NCBI GenBank assembly: GCA_016711485.1
Contig: JADJSX010000006.1
Location: 544,001 to 608,000 of the forward strand
DNA length: 64,000 bases
Direction: 5' to 3'
From: Leptospiraceae bacterium
GTDB lineage: Bacteria; Spirochaetota; Leptospiria; Leptospirales; Leptospiraceae
This document shows positions 27,424-37,600 of the stretch, in pieces. Within the stretch, counting starts at the first letter, position 1. Every line of letters starts with the position of its first letter. The notes under the pieces were generated by a model. The model saw nothing but the letters and a program-made list of their open reading frames with translations. It had not been told where the DNA came from and made no database searches. A program made the translations under genes and the position numbers.

Positions 27424-29031
27424 ATGAATTCAGCTTTAAAAATAATATTGTTCTTTGTATTCTTAAACGGTTTCTCTATTGCGGCTCAAAAAGCTAAATT
27501 GGGAGAAAGTGAAATTAGAGAGTCAGAGAAAATTCGTTTTACCAATCGCTCTAATCAGAGAGCTGCCGATTCGGTTAAAAAACAAAACGATTCAATAGGA
27601 AAACGTCTTTCTCAAATGGTAGAAAGTGAACCAAACGGTGTACATGATTACAAAGGAGTTTCTGCTCGTAGAATCCTCGGCGACAAAAATGGATTATTCG
27701 GTGGAGATGTAATTTCATTAGATGAAGATTCCGGTTTTGGTCATATTAATTCCGTGTATCGAATTCTCGCCTCCTATATCGAAAATTCTTTTGGCTATTC
27801 CGAAGAAAAGGCTGATATCATTGCACTTTATGTTCTTTATTACAACGCAATGCACAGAAATGAAAAAAGTTATTTCAAAACAAAATACGCAAATAATTTA
27901 TCTGATGTTTTAAAAGTAAATAGTACTGGAATTGGTAAGTCTTATAGAGACTGGCCTGGAAAAACGCAAATCGTAATACCACTTGAAACCAATATTTTGA
28001 AACAGAATGAAATTGATGTTACACTTGACGAATTAGGTGAAGAAGTAAACAAAATCATCGAAGAGAAAAAAAATGGACTCGAAGACAAAAAGAAATTTGA
28101 AGAAGTTGTAAAAGAAAAAATAATCGAAGAAAAGAAATTAATTGAAGCAAAAAAAGAAGAACTGAAAGTAAAAGAAGAAAAAATTGCTCTCAAAGAAAAA
28201 GCCATTGATGCAAAACTCCCACCAGAAGCCAAAAAAGAAGTTGTAGAAACAAAGAAAACGGAACCAAAAGAAGTTATAAAAGAAAAATTGACAGAGCCTG
28301 CTAAAAACGCAGAACCAGTCAAAACAGTTGTTCAACCAAAAGAAACTGCAGTCACGAAAAATGAAACAAAATCTGTAGAGAAGGCACCAGAAGTAAAAAG
28401 AGAACCAGCCGATGTAAAGAAAGTCGAAAAGGAATTAGCTGTAGTCAAACAGGAGTTAGCCAAAAAGGTTGAAGCTGAAAATAAAAAGAAAGAATTTTCC
28501 CCGAACGTAATCGATGGTAAAATCGTATTTTTAAAAGTAGTAAAATATGATACGGCCGAAGGACACTTTAATAGTGAACTCCATTTAATTGATCCAGAAA
28601 AAGATGACGCTGTTTTAAAAAGTGATTTTAATAAGATATGCAGTCGTCAATTTAAAGAGTTTGGCGGAAACATAGTCGTGGTAGGTTTTAAAGACGGTCA
28701 TAAAGACGAACATCAACTTTTTTTAATGAGCAAAAAAGATCTGAAAGAAGTTGGAAAGTCAACTAGCAATATATTTTCTCGAACAGTAATCGAAATTATT
28801 GGAGAGGAGCTTTATGCATTTGAATTTGAAAAGGGTGCCTATTATATTTCTAAATTTGATAAATCTCTGCGTAGGATTCTAAAATCAGATAAAGAAATCA
28901 ACCCAGATTCGAACCTCACATTTTATGGAAAAAAGATTTATGTAACAGGAAAAGCGGAGAACGGAAATTCAGTTGATATTAGAGTATTTAATAAAGAAGA
29001 TTTGAAATTTATTTCAAAAATTCAGCCTTAA
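27424..29031 (+). CDS. P83/100 family exported protein
   Basis: This 535-residue protein starts with a signal peptide (about residues 1-20, ending SIAAQ). The N-terminal domain (about 50-190) contains GLFGGDVISLDEDSGFGHIN and GIGKSYRDWPGKTQIVIPL, which match the Borrelia P83/100 antigen family. A long Lys/Glu-rich, probably coiled-coil or extended region (about 205-360) follows, then a C-terminal domain (about 365-535) with repeated beta-like segments. The function is unknown; in Borrelia the protein is a major antigen associated with the cell envelope. The ATG at 27424 has AGGAAG about nine bases upstream; a GTG at 27415 is less likely. It is a spirochaete marker. Confidence 0.88.
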   Translation: MNSALKIILFFVFLNGFSIAAQKAKLGESEIRESEKIRFTNRSNQRAADSVKKQNDSIGKRLSQMVESEPNGVHDYKGVSARRILGDKNGLFGGDVISLDEDSGFGHINSVYRILASYIENSFGYSEEKADIIALYVLYYNAMHRNEKSYFKTKYANNLSDVLKVNSTGIGKSYRDWPGKTQIVIPLETNILKQNEIDVTLDELGEEVNKIIEEKKNGLEDKKKFEEVVKEKIIEEKKLIEAKKEELKVKEEKIALKEKAIDAKLPPEAKKEVVETKKTEPKEVIKEKLTEPAKNAEPVKTVVQPKETAVTKNETKSVEKAPEVKREPADVKKVEKELAVVKQELAKKVEAENKKKEFSPNVIDGKIVFLKVVKYDTAEGHFNSELHLIDPEKDDAVLKSDFNKICSRQFKEFGGNIVVVGFKDGHKDEHQLFLMSKKDLKEVGKSTSNIFSRTVIEIIGEELYAFEFEKGAYYISKFDKSLRRILKSDKEINPDSNLTFYGKKIYVTGKAENGNSVDIRVFNKEDLKFISKIQP

Positions 29032-29118
29032 AAGAAAATTTATTTTTTTAAAGGAAATTGTTTTTTTTTATCCTAACTCTGAAAAATCTTGTCTAAGATA
29101 AGGTTTATGGAGGATTCA

Positions 29119-29646
29119 ATGAAAAAAATGATTAAATTAATTGTGATAGCAATTTCCTTTTTACTTTTAGGTATGGAAGTCTTTTCACAGGCAGCAAATT
29201 TCACAACAACTGGCTCGGCAATTCGTGTAAAAAAAATTGCCTTTGTTAGTGTAAATGTTTATGCAATTACACACCAGATGAAAGATATTCCGGAAGCTCG
29301 ATCTGCAGCCGAGTTTATCAATGCAGAAACAGATAAACGTTTCATTTTGAAAATGAAAAGAGACGTAGATTCAGCGAAGATTGTTACTGCAATCAATGAC
29401 GCTTTTGGTTTAAATGGATATTCTAACAAAGCAAACCAAGACACGTTTAGCAGTGTACTTACTGGTGATCTAAAAGAAAACGATACCATCACAATTTCTT
29501 ACAATGCTGCATCTAAAACTACAACTTGCAACTATTCTGGAAAAACTTCAACAGTGGCTGGTTCGGATTTTATGAAAGCTACTTGGTCTATTTGGTTTGG
29601 AAAAATCGATCAACCAAGTCTAACTACTGCACTCGTTGGCAAATAA
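29119..29646 (+). CDS. Chalcone isomerase-like exported protein
   Basis: A 175-residue protein with a signal peptide (KLIVIAISFLLLGMEVFSQA) and a chalcone-isomerase-like fold. Evidence is the TGSAIRVKKIAFVSVNVYAI opening and the hydrophobic ITISYN/FGKIDQPSL pattern of the bacterial chalcone_isomerase-like family. Bacterial members probably bind fatty acids or other small lipids rather than flavonoids. GGAGG six bases before the ATG at 29119 decides the start; upstream TTG (29089) and ATG (29107) codons are less likely. It stands alone between the P83/100 and DUF1343 genes. Its role here is unknown. Confidence 0.82.
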   Translation: MKKMIKLIVIAISFLLLGMEVFSQAANFTTTGSAIRVKKIAFVSVNVYAITHQMKDIPEARSAAEFINAETDKRFILKMKRDVDSAKIVTAINDAFGLNGYSNKANQDTFSSVLTGDLKENDTITISYNAASKTTTCNYSGKTSTVAGSDFMKATWSIWFGKIDQPSLTTALVGK

Positions 29647-29717
29647 TTAATTCTAATACAATTCTCTCTATTAGTTATTAGTAACTTTTAGCAGAATCTG
29701 TCCCTTTTCAATTTAGA

Positions 29718-29754
29718 GAAGTCTATAAGTTTCGTTCTTATATTTATAGACTTC
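29718..29754. repeat. 11-bp stem inverted repeat downstream of the chalcone-isomerase-like gene
   Basis: GAAGTCTATAA (29718-29728) and its exact complement TTATAGACTTC (29744-29754) enclose a 15-base loop. It lies 72 bases after the stop at 29646. There is no T-run, so it is at best a weak terminator or an RNA-processing hairpin, or possibly an operator. Nothing else was recognised between 29647 and 29936. Confidence 0.5.
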
Positions 29755-29936
29755 TACTAATATTATCTCTATCTAATTGTATCCATTAACAAGGTTCAAT
29801 GTTTGAACATTCATACAAAAATGCTGTTTTCGTTACCACTTTGTCGTAACTCTATAGTGTTTTTCTAAAATAAAACTGCTTTCTAAATCCTATCTATAAA
29901 ATTATATGGAATCCTAGGAAAAATCCAAACACATAT

Positions 29937-31184
29937 ATGAGTATAAGAATTATTTTTATTGTTAGTCTAATTTTCGTTCTGAATTGTAAGTCGTCTGAGA
30001 ATGAAGGCATTATTCGAATTCATCCAGATGTTTCAGATGTAAAACCTTCTAGTCACAGGTTTTATAAGGAAGTATTACCAAGTCTCTCTAAGAAAAAAGT
30101 ATTATTAGTAACAAATCCTTCTGGAATCGGAATTAATCCGGAAAAAATTATACAAAAATTTGCACAATATGAAATCCGATTACAATACTTAGTTGGGCTA
30201 GAGCACGGTTTCTTAGGTCTCGACGAAGACTTTAGTTCTACACCAGTTACTATTGATTCAACTTTCAATGTACCAATTTATCATATTTACAAATTAAAGC
30301 CGAGCGATATACAGTTATTACTCGCTGGAGTAGATGCTGTCATTTTTGACGTCCAAGATATGGGTATGCGATGTTATACATACCTAACTGTACTCAAACG
30401 AATTATGGATCAGATTCCTGATAAAAAAATCCAGTTCGTTTTGTTAGATCATGTTAGCCCAGGCATTGAAGTGCCCACGAGTGGTGATGAATTGAAAACA
30501 GGTTTTGAGAATTTTGCCGCTGATTTTCCGCTTCTATTCTTTACAGGACTCACTCTTGGTGAATCCGCCAAATACTATAATGCAGAGTATTTGGGAAATA
30601 GGATCGATTTGAGAATTATTCCGGTAGAAAATTACACAAGAGGAATGCGATATGAAAAAACCGGATTAGTTTGGAACACTCCGTCACCAAATCTACCAAA
30701 CTTAGATTCTGCTAGAAATTATATGGCTTTAGTACTGTTAGAGGGCGTGAATGTGTCCGTTGGTCGAGGGACACAGGCGCCTTTTGTTTACTTTGGTGCA
30801 CCTTGGTTTCGTGATTCTGAAGAGTTTGCCAGTGTTTTACAGGCAAATTCCAATAGTGAATATTACTTTCAGCCGGTTTTTTTTAAACCAGCATTCGGAC
30901 CGTATAAGGATAAAATTTGCAGAGGACTTCGGATGAGTGTTGTGAATTTAAATTATAATCCGATAAAGTTAGCATACAATTTAATTCGATTCATGAAAGA
31001 TAAATACAAAAGAGACTTTAGATGGAATAGTTATAATGAAAAATACTTTGTAGATAATCTCTGGGGAAATGAAGGTTTCAGGAAAGCGATTGATGCAAAT
31101 TTAACATTTGAGGATTTTTCCTCTAAGCTAAAAAATACAGAAATAAAGTATGCAAGTAAAATTAAGAAATACTATATATATTAA
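29937..31184 (+). CDS. DUF1343 lipoprotein, NamZ-like exo-beta-N-acetylmuramidase
   Basis: A 415-residue protein beginning with a signal peptide and a spirochaete-type lipobox (FVLNC, Cys17), so the mature protein is lipid-anchored. The body matches DUF1343: KKVLLVTNPSGIG, GLEHGFLG, VIFDVQDMGMRCYTYL and the GVNVSVGRGTQAPFVYFGAPW stretch. One DUF1343 member, Bacillus NamZ, is an exo-N-acetylmuramidase acting on peptidoglycan fragments. Peptidoglycan recycling at the outer leaflet or in the periplasm is therefore likely, but the substrate is inferred. A possible ribosome binding site (AGGA) lies rather far upstream. It is followed after 13 bases by an unrelated exported protein. Confidence 0.87.
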   Translation: MSIRIIFIVSLIFVLNCKSSENEGIIRIHPDVSDVKPSSHRFYKEVLPSLSKKKVLLVTNPSGIGINPEKIIQKFAQYEIRLQYLVGLEHGFLGLDEDFSSTPVTIDSTFNVPIYHIYKLKPSDIQLLLAGVDAVIFDVQDMGMRCYTYLTVLKRIMDQIPDKKIQFVLLDHVSPGIEVPTSGDELKTGFENFAADFPLLFFTGLTLGESAKYYNAEYLGNRIDLRIIPVENYTRGMRYEKTGLVWNTPSPNLPNLDSARNYMALVLLEGVNVSVGRGTQAPFVYFGAPWFRDSEEFASVLQANSNSEYYFQPVFFKPAFGPYKDKICRGLRMSVVNLNYNPIKLAYNLIRFMKDKYKRDFRWNSYNEKYFVDNLWGNEGFRKAIDANLTFEDFSSKLKNTEIKYASKIKKYYIY

Positions 31185-31197
31185 TTTGGAGAGGATA

Positions 31198-31791
31198 ATG
31201 AATAATATAAATCATTCTATTAAATTTGGAATTTTGTTTTTGCTATTAATGGTTGGTTCTTTAGGAGCTGAACAGAAATGGGAGAAACTAATTAAAAAAG
31301 ACAGGGAAACCGCACTAAATGACTTTGAATACGAAAAAATAAAAAAAGTCAATTCTACAAATTATACCTATTCAAAGGAAATAACTGTTCCCTATTCTAT
31401 GTGTCAAGAAGGTTTCCCTGATTTACCCGGACAGTTTCCTTGTAGTTTTTTATCTGACGAACATTCCATAAAAAAAAGTGTTGAGGATATAAATAACGAA
31501 TCTGGTGCAGGTGGACGAGTGGGCATTCGAGTTTCAAAGGAAAAAAATTCTTTTGGTGGAAAGGTATTTTTAGTTGGAGAAGATCAAAGTTCTGACGGAA
31601 CGGTTAATGAAGATATGTTGCAAGTTTTTTATTTAAAGAACAATTATATATCTCATTATAAATACAAAGATCAAGTCGTAGTTTTTAAATGGAAAGGCGG
31701 AAAAGGAGAGGAAACGTTAATCTCTATATTACTGGTCAAGTTGGACAAAAATAAAGAAGTTAGTTATGCAAAACGGATAAGTTTTCAATGA
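31198..31791 (+). CDS. Hypothetical exported protein (first of a coupled four-gene set)
   Basis: A 197-residue product with a signal peptide (FGILFLLLMVGSLGAEQ). The mature part contains a pair of cysteines (MCQEG and PCSFL, about 20 residues apart) that may form a disulphide. A GGRVGIRVSKEKNSFGGKVFLVGE segment suggests beta structure. I do not recognise a family. The ATG at 31198 has GGAGAGG just upstream and is preferred over the longer frame from 31150. Its stop overlaps the start of the DUF2797 gene (ATGA), so the two are translationally coupled. Confidence 0.78.
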   Translation: MNNINHSIKFGILFLLLMVGSLGAEQKWEKLIKKDRETALNDFEYEKIKKVNSTNYTYSKEITVPYSMCQEGFPDLPGQFPCSFLSDEHSIKKSVEDINNESGAGGRVGIRVSKEKNSFGGKVFLVGEDQSSDGTVNEDMLQVFYLKNNYISHYKYKDQVVVFKWKGGKGEETLISILLVKLDKNKEVSYAKRISFQ

Positions 31792-32636
31792 AAGGATTTT
31801 TACGAATGATGGAACACGAAGGGTTACTTCCTGTTACCTACTATTTTGTTATGGCTAATTATGATCCATCTACAAAAAAAAACGAAAAATCAAAACCAAA
31901 AGAAGTAAGAAGTGAGTTCAGTGTAAATTCTCTATTAGGAAAAAAAATAAAACTTACTTTTTCGGACGAAATCCGTTGTGTAGATTGCGGGCGAATAACA
32001 AAAAAAAGTTTCAGCCAAGGATCTTGTTATTCTTGTTTTATGAATTTAGCTAGTAATGATTTATGTATTATGCGCCCAGAAACATGTCATCACCATTTGG
32101 GAACATGCCGTGAACCAGAATGGGGTTTACAAAATTGTTTTAAAAAACATACTTTATATCTAGCAAATACAAGTGGAATCAAAGTGGGGATAACAAAAGA
32201 AAATCCAGTTACGAAACGATGGGTAGACCAAGGGGCTATGTATGCGTTGCCTGTATTAGAATTTTCTTCTAGAAGAGATTCTGGAATTGTAGAACATGCT
32301 CTGAGTAAATTCGTTTCTGACAAAACAGCTTGGCAAACGATGATTAGCAGTGATTCCTTAGAGATTGATTTATTTCAAAAAAAAGAAGACTTACTTTCTA
32401 AAATTCAGTTAAACGATTTAGTAGGAAGTTTTAAAGAAATTAAATCAAAAGAAATAACTACAATCAAATATCCAGTTTTAAAATATCCTTTAAAAAAAGT
32501 ATCCTATAAACCAGACAAAACCAAACCCATTGAAGATACTCTAATTGGAATAAAAGGACAATACTTACTATTTGAGAAGGGGGTAATCAATCTTCGCTCC
32601 TATGGGGGATATTATATGGAGTTAGAAGTATTGTAA
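31788..32636 (+). CDS. DUF2797 protein
   Basis: A 282-residue cytoplasmic protein. Its central part matches DUF2797: zinc-binding cysteines in CVDCG...CYSC, the histidine-cysteine-rich CIMRPETCHHHLGTCREPEWG, then YLANTSGIKVGITK and the RWVDQGA motif. That last portion resembles a GIY-YIG-like nuclease fold (aligned strands followed by Arg), so nucleic acid binding or cleavage is possible but unproven. The ATG overlaps the preceding stop. It is the only non-exported member of the four-gene set 31198-34549; why it is coupled to exported genes is unclear. Confidence 0.82.
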   Translation: MKGFLRMMEHEGLLPVTYYFVMANYDPSTKKNEKSKPKEVRSEFSVNSLLGKKIKLTFSDEIRCVDCGRITKKSFSQGSCYSCFMNLASNDLCIMRPETCHHHLGTCREPEWGLQNCFKKHTLYLANTSGIKVGITKENPVTKRWVDQGAMYALPVLEFSSRRDSGIVEHALSKFVSDKTAWQTMISSDSLEIDLFQKKEDLLSKIQLNDLVGSFKEIKSKEITTIKYPVLKYPLKKVSYKPDKTKPIEDTLIGIKGQYLLFEKGVINLRSYGGYYMELEVL

Positions 32637-32642
32637 ATAGCT

Positions 32643-33458
32643 ATGAAATATTTCTATTTATTAATTCTTGTTTTGTCTGTATCTATTTTTAGGATAGAGG
32701 TATATGCAAATAATTTAGATGAAATTCGTATACTCAGGGAAGCCGGTCGCTTTGATGAAGCAATAGAATTATTATTAAAATCAAACTATACTAGTGATAT
32801 TGACTCAGAAACTCTTCTTGCAAAACTGTATTTGGACAAAAACTCCTATGAAGAAGCAGTCAAAGTATACACGCGAATATGCAATGTTCTAAATACTCAT
32901 GATTGTTTTAATGAACTAGCAATTACTTATTTATCGATGGGTTCGTATCAACAAGCAATTGATGAATTTGAAAAATCATTATCTTTAAATAAGAAGTCTG
33001 CAATGGTATATTCCAATTTGGCGCAAGCTTATTTAATTGTAAAAAAATATGACAAAGCGGAAGAAGCTCATAAAATGGCAATGAAACTTTCTTCTGAAAA
33101 TCCATTTGTGAAAGTAAACTATGGAGTGTTTTTAATTAAGACAAAAAAATATTCTGAAGCCAAAGGAATATTTAAAGATGTATTAAGAGAAAATACTTCC
33201 ATGTATGTTGCAGAACTGTATCTAGGAATAGCACATTATATGAAAGAAGAATATAATTCTGCGATGATTCATTTGAATCGTGGGATTTTAATTCAGCCGG
33301 AATCATTTGATCTACACTACCATCGAGCTCTAGTTTATTATAAAAAAGGAGATTATGTAAATGCATTTTTAGACTTAAAAATGGCAGAAAAAATTTCTCC
33401 TGAAAATCCTAAGATTCAAGATTTAAAAAAATTAGTAAGGCAGGATTCTAAATTATGA
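32643..33458 (+). CDS. Exported tetratricopeptide repeat protein
   Basis: The product has 271 residues: a signal peptide (about 1-22) and then about seven consecutive TPR motifs up to residue 265, with the usual Ala/Gly/Tyr pattern (for example AMVYSNLAQAYLIVKKYDKAEEAHKM in the middle). TPR arrays are protein-binding scaffolds; a periplasmic location is inferred. It starts six bases after the DUF2797 gene, and its stop overlaps the start of the next gene as ATGA, so all four genes of this block are likely translated from one message. Confidence 0.87.
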   Translation: MKYFYLLILVLSVSIFRIEVYANNLDEIRILREAGRFDEAIELLLKSNYTSDIDSETLLAKLYLDKNSYEEAVKVYTRICNVLNTHDCFNELAITYLSMGSYQQAIDEFEKSLSLNKKSAMVYSNLAQAYLIVKKYDKAEEAHKMAMKLSSENPFVKVNYGVFLIKTKKYSEAKGIFKDVLRENTSMYVAELYLGIAHYMKEEYNSAMIHLNRGILIQPESFDLHYHRALVYYKKGDYVNAFLDLKMAEKISPENPKIQDLKKLVRQDSKL

Positions 33459-34549
33459 TATTTAAAATAATGAGTTTTGTATTGATAATTCCATTTGGGA
33501 TTCATTCTCAAACGGGACGGAATTTTAAAGTTACAGAATATGGAATTTTGAATTATGCGGATAGCAAAAACATTGTTACAGAAGACGTTCTAAAAGATAA
33601 AGATAGAATGGATAAAATTAAAACTCCGACTCAGTTAAAACTTTTTGCTCCTAAAGAACAAAAATTAGAAGCGGATAACACAAAAAAAACAGAATTAATT
33701 GGAAATAGAGGTACGCGATTTAGTATTCCTGAAAACGCATTTGTGGATAATACCGGTAAAACAATAGAAGGTATTGTTACAATAAAAGTAATTGAGATTA
33801 TTGACGAATTAGATTTTATTACATCTGGAATTGGACTGATTTATTATAGCAAATATGGAAAAGAACTTTTTCTTATTTCTGGGGGAATATTTAAAATAGA
33901 TTTTTTTTTCGGAGAACAGAAAGTGCAACTAGCACCCGGTAAAGTTGTAGAAGTGCAGTTTCCTGATATTAGCCCTAAAGAGTCATTTAGTTTATATTAT
34001 ATGGATGAAAGTGGAGTTTGGAATTTGAAATCTTCACTTTCCAATAATGATCGAATTGATGCGGGTACGCATGATAAGGATAATTATGAAGGAAAAAAAA
34101 TTGTTGGAGTTCGTATTGCATTAATTGATAAACCCGGATTTTGGAATTTTGCATACCCCGAATTACAGCATACTTGTTTAAAGGGAACGATAGATGATAC
34201 AAAGGCTCCGATAGGTCATGATATACAAGTGACCGTGGTCATCCTCGATTCACGTGGTTTTTTTACGAGAGCGATAAAAGGAAAAGATTTTTCGATCAAT
34301 TCCTATAAAAAAAGACCGGTTCGGGTTTTGGTTATGGATGAAAACGGCAATATAGGAATATCCGGACAGATTACAGCTTCGGACAAATCGGGAAGTGACA
34401 ACATTCCAGATGGACCAGATAATTTCAAACAGCCTATTGGAAAAATTGAATTAAAAAAAATTCCTTTTGAGACTTGGAATGATGAAAAAACTTTTAGACA
34501 ACTTCTGAATTTTCAACAGGAAAAATATTTTGTCAAATACAGAAAATAA
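33455..34549 (+). CDS. Hypothetical exported beta-rich protein
   Basis: A 364-residue product with a short signal peptide (FVLIIPFGIHSQ). The segment RFSIPENAFVDNTGKTIEG at about residues 88-106, and the following ISGGIFKI and APGKVVEVQFP, look like a domain found in many Bacteroidota surface proteins (IPANAFVDANGxxVxGxVxI pattern). The second half (about 200-330) may contain carboxypeptidase-regulatory-like or Ig-like strands. No enzymatic motif was seen. It is the last gene of the coupled block. Function unknown; transfer from Bacteroidota is possible. Confidence 0.78.
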   Translation: MIFKIMSFVLIIPFGIHSQTGRNFKVTEYGILNYADSKNIVTEDVLKDKDRMDKIKTPTQLKLFAPKEQKLEADNTKKTELIGNRGTRFSIPENAFVDNTGKTIEGIVTIKVIEIIDELDFITSGIGLIYYSKYGKELFLISGGIFKIDFFFGEQKVQLAPGKVVEVQFPDISPKESFSLYYMDESGVWNLKSSLSNNDRIDAGTHDKDNYEGKKIVGVRIALIDKPGFWNFAYPELQHTCLKGTIDDTKAPIGHDIQVTVVILDSRGFFTRAIKGKDFSINSYKKRPVRVLVMDENGNIGISGQITASDKSGSDNIPDGPDNFKQPIGKIELKKIPFETWNDEKTFRQLLNFQQEKYFVKYRK

Positions 34550-34655
34550 GCTTTGTCGTAAAACTATTCACTAATTTTTTTAAGTCAGTAACTCTCTCTA
34601 ATCAGTATATATTGACAATTTTGTGATTTTTTCGAAACTGACTTCGAGGTCACAA

Positions 34656-37600
34656 ATGCGCAGTGTTATTGAGTATTTTCTTTCTAAAAGTCTTCTAATT
34701 AATCTATTAACTGGGCTTCTAATTCTTGTCGGTGGGTTCAAGGCGGTTACGATGAACCGAGAAGCCTTTCCGAATATTAACTTTGACATTGTAACAATCA
34801 CCACAATCTATCCGGGAGCCTCTCCATCTGAAGTGGAAAAACTTGTTACTAAACCTATAGAGGAAAGTGTCAAGTCTGTAGATGGAGTGAAAGAATTTAG
34901 ATCGACTTCGATTGAAAACCGTTCTGGCATTGTAGTAACTATTGATCCGAATGTAAAAGACACCCAAAAGGTGGTCGATGACATAAAGTCGGCTGTTGAT
35001 AGAACGGAAGATTTACCGGAAGACTCAAAAAAACCGATCGTTCAAGAAGTAACTTCTAGTAGAAGTCCTGTAATTGAAATTAATCTGGGAGTAAGAGCAG
35101 ATGCTAACGGCAATCCTGTATTAACCGAAAAAGAGTTTAAGCAGAAAGCAAGACAACTTGAAGAATTACTTTTGGATATTTCAGAAGTGGGTAGAGTCGT
35201 TCGGCGTGGGTATCGAGAATCAGAAATGCATGTTGACATTGATCCTTTTGCATTAGATAGACTTTCCCTTAGTACGCAACAAATTATAAATGCACTGAAA
35301 GGAAAAAACATTAACTTTCCTGGAGGCACAATTGCAGACGCCGGCAAAGAAGCGATAGTTAGAACGGTCGGAGAGTTTGAAACTGAAAGTGAAATTGAAA
35401 AAGTATTTATTCGTTCGAATGATGCAGGCCGCGGAATTATTCTAAAAGATGTTGCAAAAGTAAAAGAAGACTTTGAAGATAAACAGTACATTGAAAAGGT
35501 AAATGGGCTTTATTCCATAGTATTAGTTGTTATTAAAAAAGAGCGTGGAGATGCAATTAGGCTTGTTGATAATGTCAAAAAAGTAGTAAGCGAATATGGT
35601 GCTACTCAAACTGATTTTATAACTCTCTCCTATGTAAATGATTTATCTAAATTTATTCGACGCAGATTAGATGTTTTGGTATCGAACGGATTACAAGGGT
35701 TTATCCTCGTAGTAATTTCTTTATTCTTTTTTCTAGGCTGGCGAGTTGCAATGATGGTTGCTCTTGGTCTACCTCTTGCTATGGCAATGACGTTTATTAT
35801 TTTAGATTATATGGGTATGACGTTAAATTTAATATCCATGTTAGGGCTTATTATTGTTGTAGGTATGCTTGTAGACGATGCAATTGTAATCAGCGAAAAT
35901 ATTTATCGTTATTTAGAGGAAGGTATTGAACCGTATGAAGCTTGTATTAGAGGAACGGCCGAGGTTATTGCACCAGTAACCGCAACAATTACAACTACGA
36001 TTGCGGCTTTCGGACCAATGCTTTTTGTTACAGGTATATTCGGAAAATTTATATATTCGATTCCAATGGTAGTAATCATTGCACTTTCTTCTTCCTTGTT
36101 TGAAGCGTTTTTTATTTTACCGTCCCATATATATGATGCTAACAAACATGGAATTAAAAAAGGCGAAATTAAAGAAGAAGGACATTGGTTTATTCGAGTT
36201 CGTGAGGCATACTACCGACCTGTTTTATCTTGGGCTCTTTTACACAAATTCTCTACTTTAGGAATTTTGCTTTTGATTTTTTCTCTTTGTGTGGGTTCTC
36301 TTGTAAAATTTGGGAAATTCAAATTATTCCCAGGTGGAGTCGAAATTTTTTTGGTTAAAATAAGTGCAGAAACAGGACTTACTCTGGAGGAGACAGAAAA
36401 ATTTGCTCGTGCTGTTGAACGAGAGGTTTCCTTGCTTACCCCCTACAAAGAAAAGCCAGCAGCAGGCATTGGTTCCAAAATCCAATATTTTTTTCATTCG
36501 ATTGGAATGTTCAAGAACGAAAAATTTTATACTGGGGAAGTTGATAATTATGTAACTCGAGTGGGAATTATTCAAAAAGATGTAAATGACCCGTTTACCA
36601 AAAGAGGCAAAAATTTCGCACAGGTTGTTGTATATCTTACACCTGACTCGGAGAGAAAAAGAACAACGGATGAAATAATCAACTATCTTAGAAAAAGAAC
36701 AGAATGGTTAATGAATCAAAAAGCGCTAGAAATTGCAAAACAAAAAGAATCGGCTAGAGCGAATCAAGAAAAGTTAAAAAATAAAAAACAGGAAGATGAA
36801 AATATTCCAATTGAAATTCCAGAAGAATTTAAAGAACTCCAAGGTAAATTAGTTTCCTTGGACTTAGAGGCAATGCAGGGAGGACCGCCTGTAGGAAAAC
36901 CAGTGGCTATCGAAATTCGGGGAGATGATTTTTCCACTCTTAAAAAAATTGCCCAAGAATTTAAGGATATTATGGGGAAAGTAGAAGGAGTCATCGATAT
37001 TGGCGATGATTTTAATGATGGAAAAGATGAAATTCGACTTACCATAGATGAATCGTTAGCCGCTCAAGCGGGAGTTTCTATCCAACAGATTGCATTAGCT
37101 GTAAATACTGCCTACCAAGGAACAGTAGCAACTACGATTAAACGAGCAGATGAGGAAGTTGATGTACGCGTACGATTTCCGGAGAACTTTAGAACTTCAA
37201 TTCGATCACTTGATAAAATCTACGTAACAAATAACATGGGAAACTTAATCCCAATATCAAGAATGACTAAATATCAAAAATTACCTGGTATAGCGGCTAT
37301 TAATCACTTAGACGGCAAACGGCTATTAACTGCTACTGCAAATCTTGATGAAACTAAAACTACGTCACGGAATGCAAATATTAAAATTAAAGAATTAGTC
37401 GATGTTGCCAAAATTATTGATAAATACCCAGGTTATCGAGTTCGATATGGAGGGGAAAATAAAGATACGGAAGAATCTCTTGCAAGTCTAGGAAGATCAT
37501 TTCTAATTGCATTCTTTATAATTTTTATTATCCTTGTTTCTCTGTTTAGGTCTTTTATCCAGCCAATCATTGTCGCAACCGCAATTCCATTTTCTTTTAT

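Noticed and set aside
28138..28335. Phe-rich minus-strand frames opposite the P83/100 gene
   Set aside because: They are the shadow of the Lys/Glu-rich repeat region of that gene (AAA/GAA codons read backwards).
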